Assembly: GCF_965660005.1 (NCBI RefSeq)
Contig: NZ_CBFHYF010000009.1
Coordinates: 1-57,823 of the forward strand
DNA length: 57,823 nt
Origin: Porticoccus sp965660005
Lineage (GTDB): Bacteria > Pseudomonadota > Gammaproteobacteria > Pseudomonadales > Porticoccaceae
Direction: 5' to 3'
Each line of letters opens with the position of its first letter. Positions within the stretch are counted from its first letter, which is position 1. The notes under the pieces are model-generated. The model worked only from the letters and a program-made list of their open reading frames with translations, had not been told where the DNA came from and searched no databases. This document shows, piece after piece, positions 1-8,515 of this stretch. A program made the position numbers and the translations under genes.

Positions 1-388
1 GCTTAATGGGGTAATCACCTGTAGCTTCAATTAGATAATCTACGTGTCGTCGGCTAGACACAAAGAACAACTCACTTTTGTTATTACCTCTGAGCTCAAA
101 GTAAAGCATCATTGCATCTGTAAGCTTTACCTGATGGACACTGTCTTTGAGAAGGAACTCACAGGGAATTTCCTGCTTGTCTATTCTAATATTCTGCCAG
201 TAAGCCTCTAAACGCTGTGTAAGCAGCCTGGACAGTTTGCAGGCCTCTCGTGTTGAACGGGTTTTCAATGACTGTACTAGCCTTGCTGTTCTGTAGTGGT
301 GCCGAAGATCAGAAGGAACAAGCCGAGAGTAATAATAAATTCCTCGCTTGGTAAATGTGTACTTAGGATTAGAAGTTGTCTTCCGTAT
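1..388 (-). CDS. Tyrosine recombinase (phage-type integrase), N-terminal part, cut by window edge
   Basis: The complement of 388-1 is open for about 129 codons and reads as the N-terminal region of a phage-type integrase. It begins with a basic and aromatic stretch (KRGIYYYSRLVPSDLR) and then SLKTRSTREA, as in the DUF6538/SAM-like N-terminal part of tyrosine recombinases. The catalytic C-terminal domain would lie beyond position 1. No ATG, GTG or TTG precedes the conserved start. After an in-frame TAG at 392-394 the only initiator-like codon is ATA (388-386), so the start is non-standard, mutated or mis-sequenced. The gene starts 75 nt from the 3' end of tRNA-Arg and points away from it, the usual arrangement for an element integrated in a tRNA gene. 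The stretch looks more AT-rich than its surroundings. Family confidence is good; intactness cannot be judged. Confidence 0.75.
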   Translation of the reverse strand, partial: MRKTTSNPKYTFTKRGIYYYSRLVPSDLRHHYRTARLVQSLKTRSTREACKLSRLLTQRLEAYWQNIRIDKQEIPCEFLLKDSVHQVKLTDAMMLYFELRGNNKSELFFVSSRRHVDYLIEATGDYPIK

Positions 389-463
389 TGTCTACCGTAC
401 CTATTGCTTATCAGTTGAAAAGACAAGCCAATCAGTACGTTATGCGCTTATAGCCTAAGAAGT

Positions 464-540
<77 letters not shown>

Positions 541-786
541 GTTATTGGTAATTTTCTGGCTTGTCGTCCCATCACACTTCTGTGTTAGTCGATAGGATCC
601 CGCTATACTGTGTGACGATTTTGGCATGGATAAGATTATCTGAGCGGGCGCAATGATATAGCCTCACTGTCTGTTAGTCTATTTTTCTGGCAGTCATCGC
701 TCATCTGTCAAAAATGGGCGGTGTCTGCAAGGTTGTTGTTACCGGGTGTTGTTTCGTGGTTTGTCTGTTCAAGGAGTGGAGTATCC

Positions 787-1452
787 GTGAGAGTTGGGTT
801 ACTGGTCAGTTTTTTTGGGTTGCTACTGGTGCTTGCCGGTTGTACGCAGGTGCAGTCACAGAGTGAGTCATCGCCTGGCGTGGTCGAAGAGCCGCCCAAA
901 GTGGATTTGGCCCCTGTCGAACCGTTATGCCCTGCGCCGCCTCCCTGTCCGGTTTGTCAGGTGCCGGCGATTATGTGCCCCGAACTAAAAATCGTTGAAA
1001 AAATCGTGGTCAAGACGGTGCCCGCCACTGCCGGTGAGTTGAACTTGCCGATTATTGGGGAAATCGAGAATGTTTTTGTCGACCCCCCCGGTATCAAGCT
1101 GGAGGCCCGAATTGATAGTGGTGCTGAAACCTCGTCCATTCACGCGGAGAATATTCAAGTGGTTGAACGAGATGGTATTCGGTACGTCCGGTTTGTCGTA
1201 CCCAACCCGGAAACCGGAGAGTCCATTGATCTGGTACAAAAACTGACCCGCACGGTATTGATCAAACGAAAAGTCGGCGAACCGGAACGTCGCTATGTGG
1301 TGAGGCTCTGGATAACCATGGGCGAGATCAAGGAAAACATCGAGGTGACCCTTTCCGATCGTGAAGACTTTGAATTTTCTTTTCTGGTTGGTCGTAACCT
1401 GTTGACGGATACCGCTATTGTCGACGTCAGTCGCAAACATACACTGAAGTAA
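787..1452 (+). CDS. Retropepsin-like aspartic protease lipoprotein (PF05618, 'ATP-dependent zinc protease' family)
   Basis: A 221-residue protein with a lipoprotein signal (LAGC, lipidated Cys19). A short Cys/Pro-rich linker leads into the conserved domain from about LPIIGEIENV to the C-terminus. The motif RIDSGAETSS supplies the D-S/T-G type aspartate of retropepsin-fold proteases, and FLVGRNLL near the end matches the family. Database names call this family an ATP-dependent zinc protease, but the visible motif is that of an aspartic protease. The GTG at 787 is chosen because AAGGAG lies at 771-776 and it gives a proper signal peptide; an upstream GTG at 721 would bury it. It is followed 9 nt later by a 7TM protein and then an ATP-grasp ligase, a conserved triad in marine gammaproteobacteria. 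Its substrate is unknown; an envelope role is inferred. Confidence 0.85.
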   Translation: MRVGLLVSFFGLLLVLAGCTQVQSQSESSPGVVEEPPKVDLAPVEPLCPAPPPCPVCQVPAIMCPELKIVEKIVVKTVPATAGELNLPIIGEIENVFVDPPGIKLEARIDSGAETSSIHAENIQVVERDGIRYVRFVVPNPETGESIDLVQKLTRTVLIKRKVGEPERRYVVRLWITMGEIKENIEVTLSDREDFEFSFLVGRNLLTDTAIVDVSRKHTLK

Positions 1453-1461
1453 TTAGCCATA

Positions 1462-2985
1462 ATGTCTTCGAAGCTGCAAATCTCGCTGGTAGCCGGCCTT
1501 TTGATCGCCGTCGGCCTGGGATTAACGTTGTATAAAACGATTGAACTGGGCTTTCCGCTGTTGCCCGGTGAAAAACAGGATGTCTGGACACTGGAGTCCA
1601 AGATCACCTTCAACCCCGGTGATGGTCCCGTGGAAATTACCCTGGCATTACCGGAAGCCCAGGCGGGCTGGGTGATGCTCGATGAGTATTTTGCCTCCTC
1701 TGGATTTGGTTTCTCGGTGGAGGATGATGAGGGAAAGCGGCAGGCCAGGTGGACGCGTCAGGCTCAGGAACATACCACGACACTTTATTACAAGTTGCAG
1801 GTGTATCGTGCAGATGCGTCAGATCTGGGTCCCAGTCCGGTGCCTTCGATGACAATTCCGGAGCTCAGCAGTGACCGGCGGGCTGCCATGGATCGAGTGG
1901 TTTCCAGTTTGCTGGAGCGGTCTTCCGGCCCGGTCAGCTTTACGGCGTTACTGTTGCAGCAGCTGGCCCAGGGTGGGATGAATCAGGATGCGGCTTTTCT
2001 GTTCGGTACGCGTGAGCCGACCGATCTGACTGTCGCCATGGATGTGCTCTCTTTCGCCGGGATTCCCTCCCAGCGTGTGCGGGGGGTGTATCTGGAAGAT
2101 GGTCGCCGTCGCCAGCAGATGTCAACGCTGTTGGAGGTGTTTGATAACGGCAGTTGGTATCTGTTTGATCCGGCGACGGCAAAGCCCGGTTTGCCCGACA
2201 ATTTTTTTGTCTGGCAGCGGGGAGAGCGGTTTGTGCTCGATGTAATCGGTGGCACCAGCTCGCAGCTGGAATTTGCCATCGTTAAAAATACCCTGCCCGT
2301 CAAAACCGTGCTGTCCATGGAGCAGCAGGCGGGTGACAAATTGATGCTGGATTTCTCGATTTATGCCTTGCCGGTGGAACAGCAGGGTATGTTCAAGGGG
2401 TTGTTGCTGTTGCCGGTGGGCGCTCTGGTGGTGGTCCTGCTCAGGGTGATGGTGGGGATTCGAACATCGGGAACCTTTATGCCGATTCTGATTGCCCTGG
2501 CATTTATCCAGACCTCGTTGATCACCGGGCTGGCGATCTTTCTCACTGTCGTGAGTGCCGGGTTGTGGATCCGCTCCTATCTTTCGCACCTCAATCTCCT
2601 GTTGGTGGCGAGGATCACCGCCGTGGTCATATTGGTAATTCTGATCATGGCTACCCTGAGTATCATTACTTACAAGCTGGGTTTCGAGCAGGCGCTGACG
2701 GTGACGTTCCTGCCAACGATTATTCTCTCCTGGACCATTGAGCGGATGTCGATTCTCTGGGAGGAGGAGGGCGCACACGAGGTCTTGATCCAGGGGGGCG
2801 GCAGTCTGCTGGCGGCGATTCTTGCCTACCTGCTGATGACCATGGAGTTGGTGGCACACCTGACATTCAATTTCCCGGAGTTGATGATCAGTTTGCTGGG
2901 CGTGGTATTGCTGCTGGGTAAATACACGGGTTACCGGTTGTCAGAGCTGTACCGCTTCCGTTATCTGAGAAAGGACTGGCAGTGA
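1462..2985 (+). CDS. Inactive transglutaminase fused to seven transmembrane helices
   Basis: A 507-residue membrane protein. One N-terminal helix (about residues 7-25) anchors a roughly 280-residue periplasmic region resembling a transglutaminase-like fold. It is followed by a block of hydrophobic helices from about residue 313 (GLLLLPVGALVVVLLRVMVG) to the C-terminus. This is the architecture of the family named 'inactive transglutaminase fused to 7TM'. No clear Cys-His-Asp triad is visible, in line with that name. The next gene starts inside its stop codon, so the two are translationally coupled. Partnership with the upstream retropepsin and downstream ATP-grasp protein suggests joint action on a peptide or glutamate-containing substrate, but this is inferred from conserved order only. 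Confidence 0.85.
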   Translation: MSSKLQISLVAGLLIAVGLGLTLYKTIELGFPLLPGEKQDVWTLESKITFNPGDGPVEITLALPEAQAGWVMLDEYFASSGFGFSVEDDEGKRQARWTRQAQEHTTTLYYKLQVYRADASDLGPSPVPSMTIPELSSDRRAAMDRVVSSLLERSSGPVSFTALLLQQLAQGGMNQDAAFLFGTREPTDLTVAMDVLSFAGIPSQRVRGVYLEDGRRRQQMSTLLEVFDNGSWYLFDPATAKPGLPDNFFVWQRGERFVLDVIGGTSSQLEFAIVKNTLPVKTVLSMEQQAGDKLMLDFSIYALPVEQQGMFKGLLLLPVGALVVVLLRVMVGIRTSGTFMPILIALAFIQTSLITGLAIFLTVVSAGLWIRSYLSHLNLLLVARITAVVILVILIMATLSIITYKLGFEQALTVTFLPTIILSWTIERMSILWEEEGAHEVLIQGGGSLLAAILAYLLMTMELVAHLTFNFPELMISLLGVVLLLGKYTGYRLSELYRFRYLRKDWQ

Positions 2986-3941
2986 AATTCATTTCTCCGG
3001 GTGAATTGCGGCGGCTGGGTGTGCTGGGCATGAACAGCCGCAATGTCAACTACATTGGCGCCACCAACGAACGCCACCGGTTTCCGCTGGTGGATGACAA
3101 ACTGAAAACCAAACGCCTTGCCCAGGACCACGGTATGCGGGTACCGAAATTGTTTGGTGTCCTCACTATTCAGCATGAAATACAGGATCTGGAAAAGACA
3201 CTTGAGGGTCTGGAGCGTTTCGTGATCAAGCCTGCTCACGGCAGCGGTGGCAAGGGGATACTGGTGATTTTCGAGCGCCGTGATCATGAGTTCATCAAGT
3301 CCTCCGGTGCGGTGATTAACCTGCGTGATGTGAAACGGCATACCTCCAACATTCTCAGCGGTCTCTACAGTCTTGGTGGTCGCAGTGATGTGGCGATGAT
3401 TGAAGATATGATTATCTTTGATCCCCTGCTCAGTGATTTCAGCTACGAAGGTGTTCCGGATATCCGGGTTATCGTGTATCGGGGATTTCCGGTCATGGCC
3501 ATGATGCGCTGTGCGACCCATGCTTCGGACGGTAAAGCAAATCTCCATCAGGGTGCGGTAGGCGTCGGGCTGGATATTGAAACCGGCACCAGTGCCTGTG
3601 CGGTTCAGAACAACGCCAGAGTGGATCGGCATCCCGATACCGGCATTGGCTTTGACAACCTGCAGTTGCCTCGCTGGGAGGAGATTCTCAACCTGGCCTG
3701 TGGTTGCTACGAAATGACCGGGTTGGGTTATTTTGGTGCAGACATTGTGCTCGATAAATACCGGGGACCGATGATCCTGGAGTTGAATGCCAGGCCGGGT
3801 CTTGCCATCCAGATTGCCAATCAGGACGGGTTGGCCAAGCGCTTGCAGGCGATTGACCGGCTGGAGACTGTCGAGCGGTCGATTGAGGAGCGGACGCAGC
3901 TGGCGAGGACAATGTTTGGTCGGAAGTCCAACGCTGCATGA
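2982..3941 (+). CDS. Alpha-L-glutamate ligase-like ATP-grasp protein (RimK-related)
   Basis: A 319-residue protein of the RimK-related ATP-grasp group. The stretch FVIKPAHGSGGKGILVI is the ATP-grasp glycine-rich nucleotide-binding segment, and MILELNARPGLAIQIAN carries the Glu-x-Asn metal-binding motif typical of the superfamily. These enzymes use ATP to form amide bonds to a carboxylate such as glutamate. The GTG start overlaps the previous stop by 4 bp, which fixes the start and suggests coupling. As last gene of the triad it probably modifies the substrate handled by the 7TM and protease partners. The true substrate is not known. Confidence 0.87.
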   Translation: MKFISPGELRRLGVLGMNSRNVNYIGATNERHRFPLVDDKLKTKRLAQDHGMRVPKLFGVLTIQHEIQDLEKTLEGLERFVIKPAHGSGGKGILVIFERRDHEFIKSSGAVINLRDVKRHTSNILSGLYSLGGRSDVAMIEDMIIFDPLLSDFSYEGVPDIRVIVYRGFPVMAMMRCATHASDGKANLHQGAVGVGLDIETGTSACAVQNNARVDRHPDTGIGFDNLQLPRWEEILNLACGCYEMTGLGYFGADIVLDKYRGPMILELNARPGLAIQIANQDGLAKRLQAIDRLETVERSIEERTQLARTMFGRKSNAA

Positions 3942-3976
3942 CGTCCCCATGTCTGGAACTTTAGTCCTGAACAACA

Positions 3977-4005
3977 TTCACCCCGGCGGTTTATGGGGTT
4001 ATAAT
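3977..4005 (+). promoter_or_regulatory. Sigma70-type promoter for the cytochrome c5 gene
   Basis: The -35-like TTCACC (3977-3982) and a perfect -10 TATAAT (4000-4005) are separated by 17 nt. The expected transcript start near 4012 lies about 38 nt before the ATG at 4050. It sits in the short gap after the ATP-grasp gene, so the cytochrome is probably transcribed on its own. Confidence 0.65.
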
Positions 4006-4049
4006 GGTGCACTGAATCTGGTCGTTAATACGCAAAAATGGAGACGAAA

Positions 4050-4490
4050 ATGAACCAATTGAAAAAGCTGGCTGTGTTTGCTTCTGCTTTGTTGCTGGCC
4101 GCAGGTCTGGCCGGGTGCGGTTCTGAAAAGCAGGAAGTACAGCTGACTGCCCAGCAAGAGAAGGAGATGTCCGAGCGTCTCGCCCCTGCCGGTGAAGTGG
4201 TTCTGGCGGGAAGCGTACCTGAACCGACCAACGTTGCCTCAGCGGGACCTCGCTCCGGAGAAGAAATTTACAACAGCAAATGTGTTGCCTGCCACTCCAG
4301 TGGCGCAGGCGGTGCGCCAAAGATGGGTGTAGCCGGTGACTGGTCACCCCGTATTGATCAGGGCATGGACGTGCTCTATGCCAATGCCATCAATGGTATT
4401 CGCGGTATGCCGGCCAAAGGCCTGTGTATGGATTGTTCCGATGACGAGGTTAAAGCGTCCGTGGACTATATCCTGGAGAACAGTAAATAA
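4050..4490 (+). CDS. Cytochrome c5 family lipoprotein
   Basis: A 146-residue small electron carrier. Residues 1-23 form a lipoprotein signal ending LAGC (Cys23), so it is probably tethered to a membrane in the periplasm. The haem motif is C78-V-A-C81-H82 and Met120 in IRGMPAKG is the likely sixth ligand. The pair C126-M-D-C129 followed by SDDEV is the disulfide hallmark of the c5 subfamily. The ATG at 4050 is preferred over the ATG at 4038 because GGAG (4040-4043) precedes it at normal spacing. It has its own promoter and a strong terminator, so it is monocistronic. The following gene is an NnrS fragment; whether the two were functionally linked is unclear. Confidence 0.92.
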   Translation: MNQLKKLAVFASALLLAAGLAGCGSEKQEVQLTAQQEKEMSERLAPAGEVVLAGSVPEPTNVASAGPRSGEEIYNSKCVACHSSGAGGAPKMGVAGDWSPRIDQGMDVLYANAINGIRGMPAKGLCMDCSDDEVKASVDYILENSK

Positions 4491-4506
4491 CCGACTTTTG
4501 AAGCAT

Positions 4507-4535
4507 AAAAACCGCGCTTCCGGCGCGGTTTTTTT
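4507..4535 (+). terminator. Rho-independent terminator after cytochrome c5
   Basis: The hairpin AACCGCGC (4510-4517) / GCGCGGTT (4523-4530) with a 5-nt loop is followed by a run of T. It ends the cytochrome transcript only 20 nt before the truncated NnrS frame. Confidence 0.93.
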
Positions 4536-4554
4536 ATGGCTGTGAGTTTATGGC

Positions 4555-5244
4555 GTGATTGACGATGGAGAGCGATTGGGCCTCTACGTTGGTTTTTACA
4601 TGATCATAACCTTGGTGCTGATAATGGCTCGGCGAGTCATTCCTTTTTTTACCGAGCGGGGTGTCGGTTATTCGGTGACTTTGAAAAATTATCGTTGGAT
4701 TGATCTCTCGATACCACCATTGATGGTTGCTTTTGTGGTTGCCGAGGTGGCGGATGCCGGTCATCTTTTGTCGGCTGTGCTGGCAGGAGCACTGTTACTA
4801 TTGAATAGCATCAGATTGGTGGGCTGGTACACCAGCGGTATCTGGCGTAAACCGCTTTTGTGGGTTTTACACGTTGCCTATATGTTGTTGACCCTGGCGT
4901 TTGGTTTGAAAGTAGCCTCAGTACTGTGGGGTCTTTCCCCTTTTCTGGCAGTGCATACCTTTGCCCTGGCAGGTATAGGACTCATGACTCTGGGGATGAT
5001 GGCGCGGGTTTCGCTCGGGCATACTGGTCGCGATCTCTCCGAGCCTCCGCCCCAAGTGCAATGGATGTTTCTCTTGCTGTGCATCGCGATTGTTTTGAGA
5101 GTTCTCCTGCCATTGTTGTTTCCCGCCCATTATCCGTTGTGGATTATTCTTTCCCAGTTGAGCTGGATTTTATCTTTTGCGCTGTTTGCACTTTGTTATA
5201 TACCCATACTGGTTAGCTCCCGCATAGACGGCCGCCCGGGTTGA
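4555..5244 (+). pseudogene. nnrS: NnrS family membrane protein, C-terminal half only
   Basis: A 229-codon frame beginning with GTG reads as the second half of NnrS, a haem- and copper-containing multi-helix membrane protein linked to nitrosative stress and denitrification. The family signature MMARVSLGHTGRDL is present, as is the segment RRVIPFFTERG that normally lies near the middle of a roughly 400-residue protein. About 160-170 N-terminal residues with several helices are absent. The frame is blocked upstream by TGA (4543-4545), and the cytochrome terminator lies immediately before. A deletion that removed the promoter and 5' half is the simplest reading. A shortened functional protein is possible but no convincing ribosome-binding site is seen. 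Family call is firm; status as a remnant is likely. Confidence 0.75.
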
Positions 5245-5423
5245 ATCCGCTTTCGACCGCTTCGATACAGCCAGAGCAGCGGTGTGCTTTCCAGCGTTTC
5301 ACGGGGCAACGGTTTTGCAGTGCACCGCCTCGGGGAAAGTGTTGAGGCCGGCGATGCCATACCGTTCCTGTTATTTTCCGACCTGCTTTTCTAGTCAATC
5401 AGGGGTTATTTGATCTGAATTCT

Positions 5424-5451
5424 TTGAAGCCGGGGGGGTGGCTTCTATAAT
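5424..5451 (+). promoter_or_regulatory. Sigma70-type promoter for the beta-CASP nuclease gene
   Basis: TTGAAG (5424-5429) and a perfect TATAAT (5446-5451) are 16 nt apart. The spacer contains a G-run and, with its flanks, a GAAGCC/GGCTTC inverted repeat (5426-5445). Transcription from here would start near 5458, which rules out the GTG at 5438 and favours the ATG at 5507 for the downstream gene. Confidence 0.6.
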
Positions 5452-5506
5452 CAAAAGAATGAAGTCCCGGCACATTGCAGGGGCAGGAAAACAAGGCAAT
5501 GATGCT

Positions 5507-6904
5507 ATGGGCAATCGGGTGACTTTAGCGTTTCTGGGTGCTGCCAATACGGTAACGGGTTCCCGCTATCTGATCGAGGTAGATGAGCGACGGGTACTGG
5601 TGGACTGCGGCCTGTTTCAGGGATACAAGCATCTGCGGGAACGCAACTGGAAACCCTTTCCGGTTGACCCCTCCACCATCGAGGCGGTTTTCCTGACCCA
5701 TGCTCACCTGGATCATAGCGGCTACCTGCCCAAGTTGGTCAAAGACGGTTTCAAGGGACCGATCTATTGCGCCCAGGCTACCCGTGACCTCTGCAAGATA
5801 CTGCTGGCCGATTCTGCGCATCTGCAGGAGGAGGAGGCGGAATACCGCAATCGCCATCAGTACAGCAAGCATCAGCCGGCATTGCCACTCTATACCCAGC
5901 AGGATGCAAAAAAAGCCATGGAGCAATTTGAAGTGGTGGGCTTCAGCTCAGCGGCGGATGCGCACTCGGGAATAGCGAGTGCGGCGGTGGCCATGGGTGA
6001 TATCGAGGTCAGTTTTTATGCCAATGGCCATATTCTGGGTTCCGCCTTTCTGGATGTGCGTGCCGGCGGCCGACATATTCTTTTCAGCGGTGATGTGGGC
6101 CGCAGCAATGACCTGGTGATGCGGCCGCCGGAGCTGCCGGTTTCCTGTGATTATCTGGTGATTGAATCCACCTACGGCAATCGCCTCCACGATAACTGCG
6201 ATGTCTGGGAGGTGGTCTCTGAAATCATTAATGATACGGTGTCTGCGGGTGGCTCTGTGTTGATTCCGACCTTTGCCGTGGGCCGTGCGCAGGCCGTGCT
6301 CTACCTGATTACCGAGCTGCGCAGGCAGGGGAAAATCCCTTACCTGCCGGTCTTTCTGGATAGCCCCATGGCAATCAGTGCCACAGAGGTCATGCTTCGG
6401 CACCATCGCTACCATCGACTGAACAAAGCCTCCTGCCAGCAGTTGTCACGGGATGTTACCTTTGCCCGAACGGTTGAGGATTCCATAGCCATCAATCAGG
6501 TACATGTCCCGGCCATTATTCTTTCCGCCAGCGGCATGGCAACCGGCGGCCGTGTCTTGCACCATTTGCAGCGGATGCTGGGCGACCATCGCAATACCGT
6601 ATTGTTTGCCGGTTACCAGGCACCCGGTACCCGTGGTGCCCGCCTGGTGAGCGGTGAGAAAAAAATCAAGATTTTTAACCGCTATCACGAGGTCAAGGCG
6701 CGGGTGGAATGCCTGGATTTTCTCTCCGCCCACGCCGACCGGCTGGAGTTGTTGCACTGGTTGCAACAAATGCCCGCAGCGCCAAAACGCTGTTTCGTCA
6801 CCCATGGTGATGAGGATGCAGCCGATCAGTTTCGTATCAGCCTCGGCGAGGAGCTGGGTTGGGATGCCTGTGTGCCGGATATGGGTGACAAGGTGAAATT
6901 GTGA
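5507..6904 (+). CDS. MBL-fold/beta-CASP metallohydrolase (RNA exonuclease-like)
   Basis: A 465-residue metallo-beta-lactamase-fold protein of the beta-CASP, RNA-processing type. The family opening VTLAFLGAANTVTGSRYL lies at the start. The metal motif THAHLDHSGYLP, the later LFSGDVGR aspartate segment and the beta-CASP signatures SASGMATGGRVLHHL and FLSAHAD are all visible. The product is cytoplasmic with no signal peptide. The ATG at 5507 places the family's first strand at the N-terminus and lies downstream of the predicted transcript start; a GTG at 5438 would add 23 unlikely residues. The gene is convergent with the osmC-like gene: its stop ends at 6904 and the osmC stop begins at 6905. 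Confidence 0.9.
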   Translation: MGNRVTLAFLGAANTVTGSRYLIEVDERRVLVDCGLFQGYKHLRERNWKPFPVDPSTIEAVFLTHAHLDHSGYLPKLVKDGFKGPIYCAQATRDLCKILLADSAHLQEEEAEYRNRHQYSKHQPALPLYTQQDAKKAMEQFEVVGFSSAADAHSGIASAAVAMGDIEVSFYANGHILGSAFLDVRAGGRHILFSGDVGRSNDLVMRPPELPVSCDYLVIESTYGNRLHDNCDVWEVVSEIINDTVSAGGSVLIPTFAVGRAQAVLYLITELRRQGKIPYLPVFLDSPMAISATEVMLRHHRYHRLNKASCQQLSRDVTFARTVEDSIAINQVHVPAIILSASGMATGGRVLHHLQRMLGDHRNTVLFAGYQAPGTRGARLVSGEKKIKIFNRYHEVKARVECLDFLSAHADRLELLHWLQQMPAAPKRCFVTHGDEDAADQFRISLGEELGWDACVPDMGDKVKL

Positions 6905-7345
6905 TCAGGTTTGGCTGGCAAGCACTTTTGTGGTGAATTGCTTTTCGCTCGACAGGGAGTTGCTGACAAAACAGTTTTCTTCTGCCTTGCGCAGCAGCTT
7001 TTCGGCTTTGTCCCGATCCTCCCCGGCAGCAATCGTCAATTGGGCGAGCGTGCTGATTCGGGTGAAGCGAACTTTCCTGTCCACCTTGTCTAGTACCCCT
7101 TCAGTCGTGCATTGAATCTCCAGCCAATTCATGTCGGCTGCCCTGGCGACGGCCCTGAAGGTCAGTGCCAGACAGTTGGCCACGGCCCCCAGCAACATTT
7201 CCTCCGGGGTCCAGGTGTTGCCGGGCCCCTCAAAATTCAGAGGAGCAGAGACTTCCAGCTCACAGCCATTGGTGAGCGTAGTGGAAAAGTTGCCCTCGGC
7301 CAGACCGTGGGTGGTTGCGTGGTACTGATGGGGTAGTGGTTGCAT
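6905..7345 (-). CDS. OsmC family protein
   Basis: A 146-residue OsmC/Ohr-fold protein, the family of thiol-dependent peroxidases. Cysteines lie in the expected places: one in VANCLALTFRAVA, where the family catalytic Cys sits in a helix, and one in ENCFVSNSL near the C-terminus. The segment LNFEGPGNTWTPEEMLLGA is typical of the YhfA/OsmC branch. It is cytoplasmic with no signal. It lies just downstream of moaE on the same strand with a 14-nt gap, so it may be read from the moaCDE transcript. Peroxidase activity is inferred from the family. Confidence 0.88.
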   Translation of the reverse strand: MQPLPHQYHATTHGLAEGNFSTTLTNGCELEVSAPLNFEGPGNTWTPEEMLLGAVANCLALTFRAVARAADMNWLEIQCTTEGVLDKVDRKVRFTRISTLAQLTIAAGEDRDKAEKLLRKAEENCFVSNSLSSEKQFTTKVLASQT

Positions 7346-7359
7346 AAACTGCCTCTGAT

Positions 7360-7821
7360 TTAGTAGTGCCGGTTCCAGCGCTCATTGCGCTGTTGGTCAG
7401 TATTTTTTGCTTCGATCCACTTTGTGCTGCCATCCCGGTAGTATTCTTTTTTCCAGAACGGCGCGTGGGTTTTCAGATGATCCATCATAAATTCACAGGC
7501 ATTAAAAGCCGCTTCGCGGTGGGCGCTGCTTACACCGACGAAGACAATCTGATCGCCAGGCAACAGGTCGCCAATCCGGTGCACGATACGGATGTCGATC
7601 AATGGCCAGCGCTGCATTGCCTGTTCGGCGGTCTGTTGCAGGGAGGCCTCTGTCATGCCGGGATAATGCTCCAGGTGCATATACCCCAGCGGTTTGTCGC
7701 CGGTGTCGCGCACCTGCCCGGTAAATATTGCAATACCGCCCACATCGGTTCTATCGGCCTGTAACTGCGGAATCTCATGGCCGGGATCAAAGTCTGCGGC
7801 CTGCACCGTGATGGCAATCAT
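7360..7821 (-). CDS. moaE: Molybdopterin synthase catalytic subunit MoaE
   Basis: A 153-residue MoaE, the large subunit of molybdopterin synthase. It transfers sulfur from MoaD thiocarboxylate to precursor Z (cPMP) to make molybdopterin. Family blocks are clear: IAIFTGQVRD, LEHYPGMTE, SSAHREAAFNACEFMMD and the C-terminal HAPFWKKEYY, which carries the catalytic lysines. Its ATG overlaps the moaD stop by 4 bp, consistent with stoichiometric synthesis of the heterotetramer. Length matches the family. Confidence 0.96.
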   Translation of the reverse strand: MIAITVQAADFDPGHEIPQLQADRTDVGGIAIFTGQVRDTGDKPLGYMHLEHYPGMTEASLQQTAEQAMQRWPLIDIRIVHRIGDLLPGDQIVFVGVSSAHREAAFNACEFMMDHLKTHAPFWKKEYYRDGSTKWIEAKNTDQQRNERWNRHY

Positions 7822-8066
7822 CCGCCGGTGACCGGGGGGAACAGCGCCACTTCATCGCTGTCTTCCAGCAATGTGTCATGGGCTGCGATGATCTGGTTGA
7901 CGGCATACAGTAATGAATCTGTACTGAGTGCCCGCTGCCACTCGGGTCCGCGCCGTTTGAGGGCTTCCAGTAAGTCGGCAACATTTTTTGTGCCGGGAGC
8001 CAATGGCAACTCAATCTCGCCGGTGCCCAATTGCTCACGCAGGCTGCCAAAAAAAAGAATCTTCAT
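7818..8066 (-). CDS. moaD: Molybdopterin synthase sulfur carrier subunit MoaD
   Basis: An 82-residue ubiquitin-like sulfur carrier. It starts MKILFFGSLREQLG and ends in VTGG; the C-terminal Gly-Gly is adenylated and thiocarboxylated during sulfur transfer. The ATG at 8066 overlaps the moaC stop by 4 bp and gives the normal length. A longer frame continuing upstream through moaC is only a shadow. It sits between moaC and moaE in one tightly coupled operon. Confidence 0.95.
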   Translation of the reverse strand: MKILFFGSLREQLGTGEIELPLAPGTKNVADLLEALKRRGPEWQRALSTDSLLYAVNQIIAAHDTLLEDSDEVALFPPVTGG

Positions 8067-8515
8067 GGATTTGCTTTCCAGTCGCCGGATTTTCCGCCGG
8101 CCTTTTCCAGCAGGCGAGTGGATTCGATCACCATACCGCGGTCCACCGCCGCCACCGAAGCGGCGGTGAGGGCCTCCATTTCCACCCCGGTTTTGCCGTC
8201 CAGGCCGCAACTGGCGGTGATGCGCAGTTGGTTGCTGTCCTGTAGCAGCTCGAATTCCACCTTGATGGAAGTGAGCATCAGCGGATGGCAGAGGGGAATC
8301 AGATCGGCGCATTTCTTGGCGGCCTGAATGCCGGCGATGCGCGCCACCGCCAGTACATCGCCTTTCCTGTGGCCTCCGCTGCCGATCAATGCCAGGGTTT
8401 CCGGCTGCATTTTCAGTAGTGCCTCGGCAGTAGCCTCCCGGTGTGTAATGGCCTTGTCAGCCACATCCACCATATGGGCATTGCCCTGCTCATCGAGGTG
8501 GGTCAGTTTGCGCAT
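8063..8515 (-). CDS. moaC: Cyclic pyranopterin monophosphate synthase MoaC
   Basis: A 150-residue MoaC, which with MoaA converts GTP to cyclic pyranopterin monophosphate. Signatures include HMVDVADKAITHREATAEA, KGDVLAVARIAGIQAAKK, the active-site block LIPLCHPLMLTSIKVEF, and GVEMEALTAASVAAV. The ATG at 8515 begins just before the conserved HLDEQGNAHMVDV start; a frame reaching 8602 would add an unconserved N-terminus. IGSGGHRKGD looks slightly altered around the usual GG-x-KGD. First gene of moaCDE. Neither moaA nor moaB lies nearby, so the first pathway step must be encoded elsewhere. Confidence 0.94.
   Translation of the reverse strand: MRKLTHLDEQGNAHMVDVADKAITHREATAEALLKMQPETLALIGSGGHRKGDVLAVARIAGIQAAKKCADLIPLCHPLMLTSIKVEFELLQDSNQLRITASCGLDGKTGVEMEALTAASVAAVDRGMVIESTRLLEKAGGKSGDWKANP

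Noticed and set aside
4050..5244. Cytochrome c5 and NnrS as one nitrosative-stress operon
   Set aside because: A strong terminator separates them and NnrS is truncated, so joint function is not supported.
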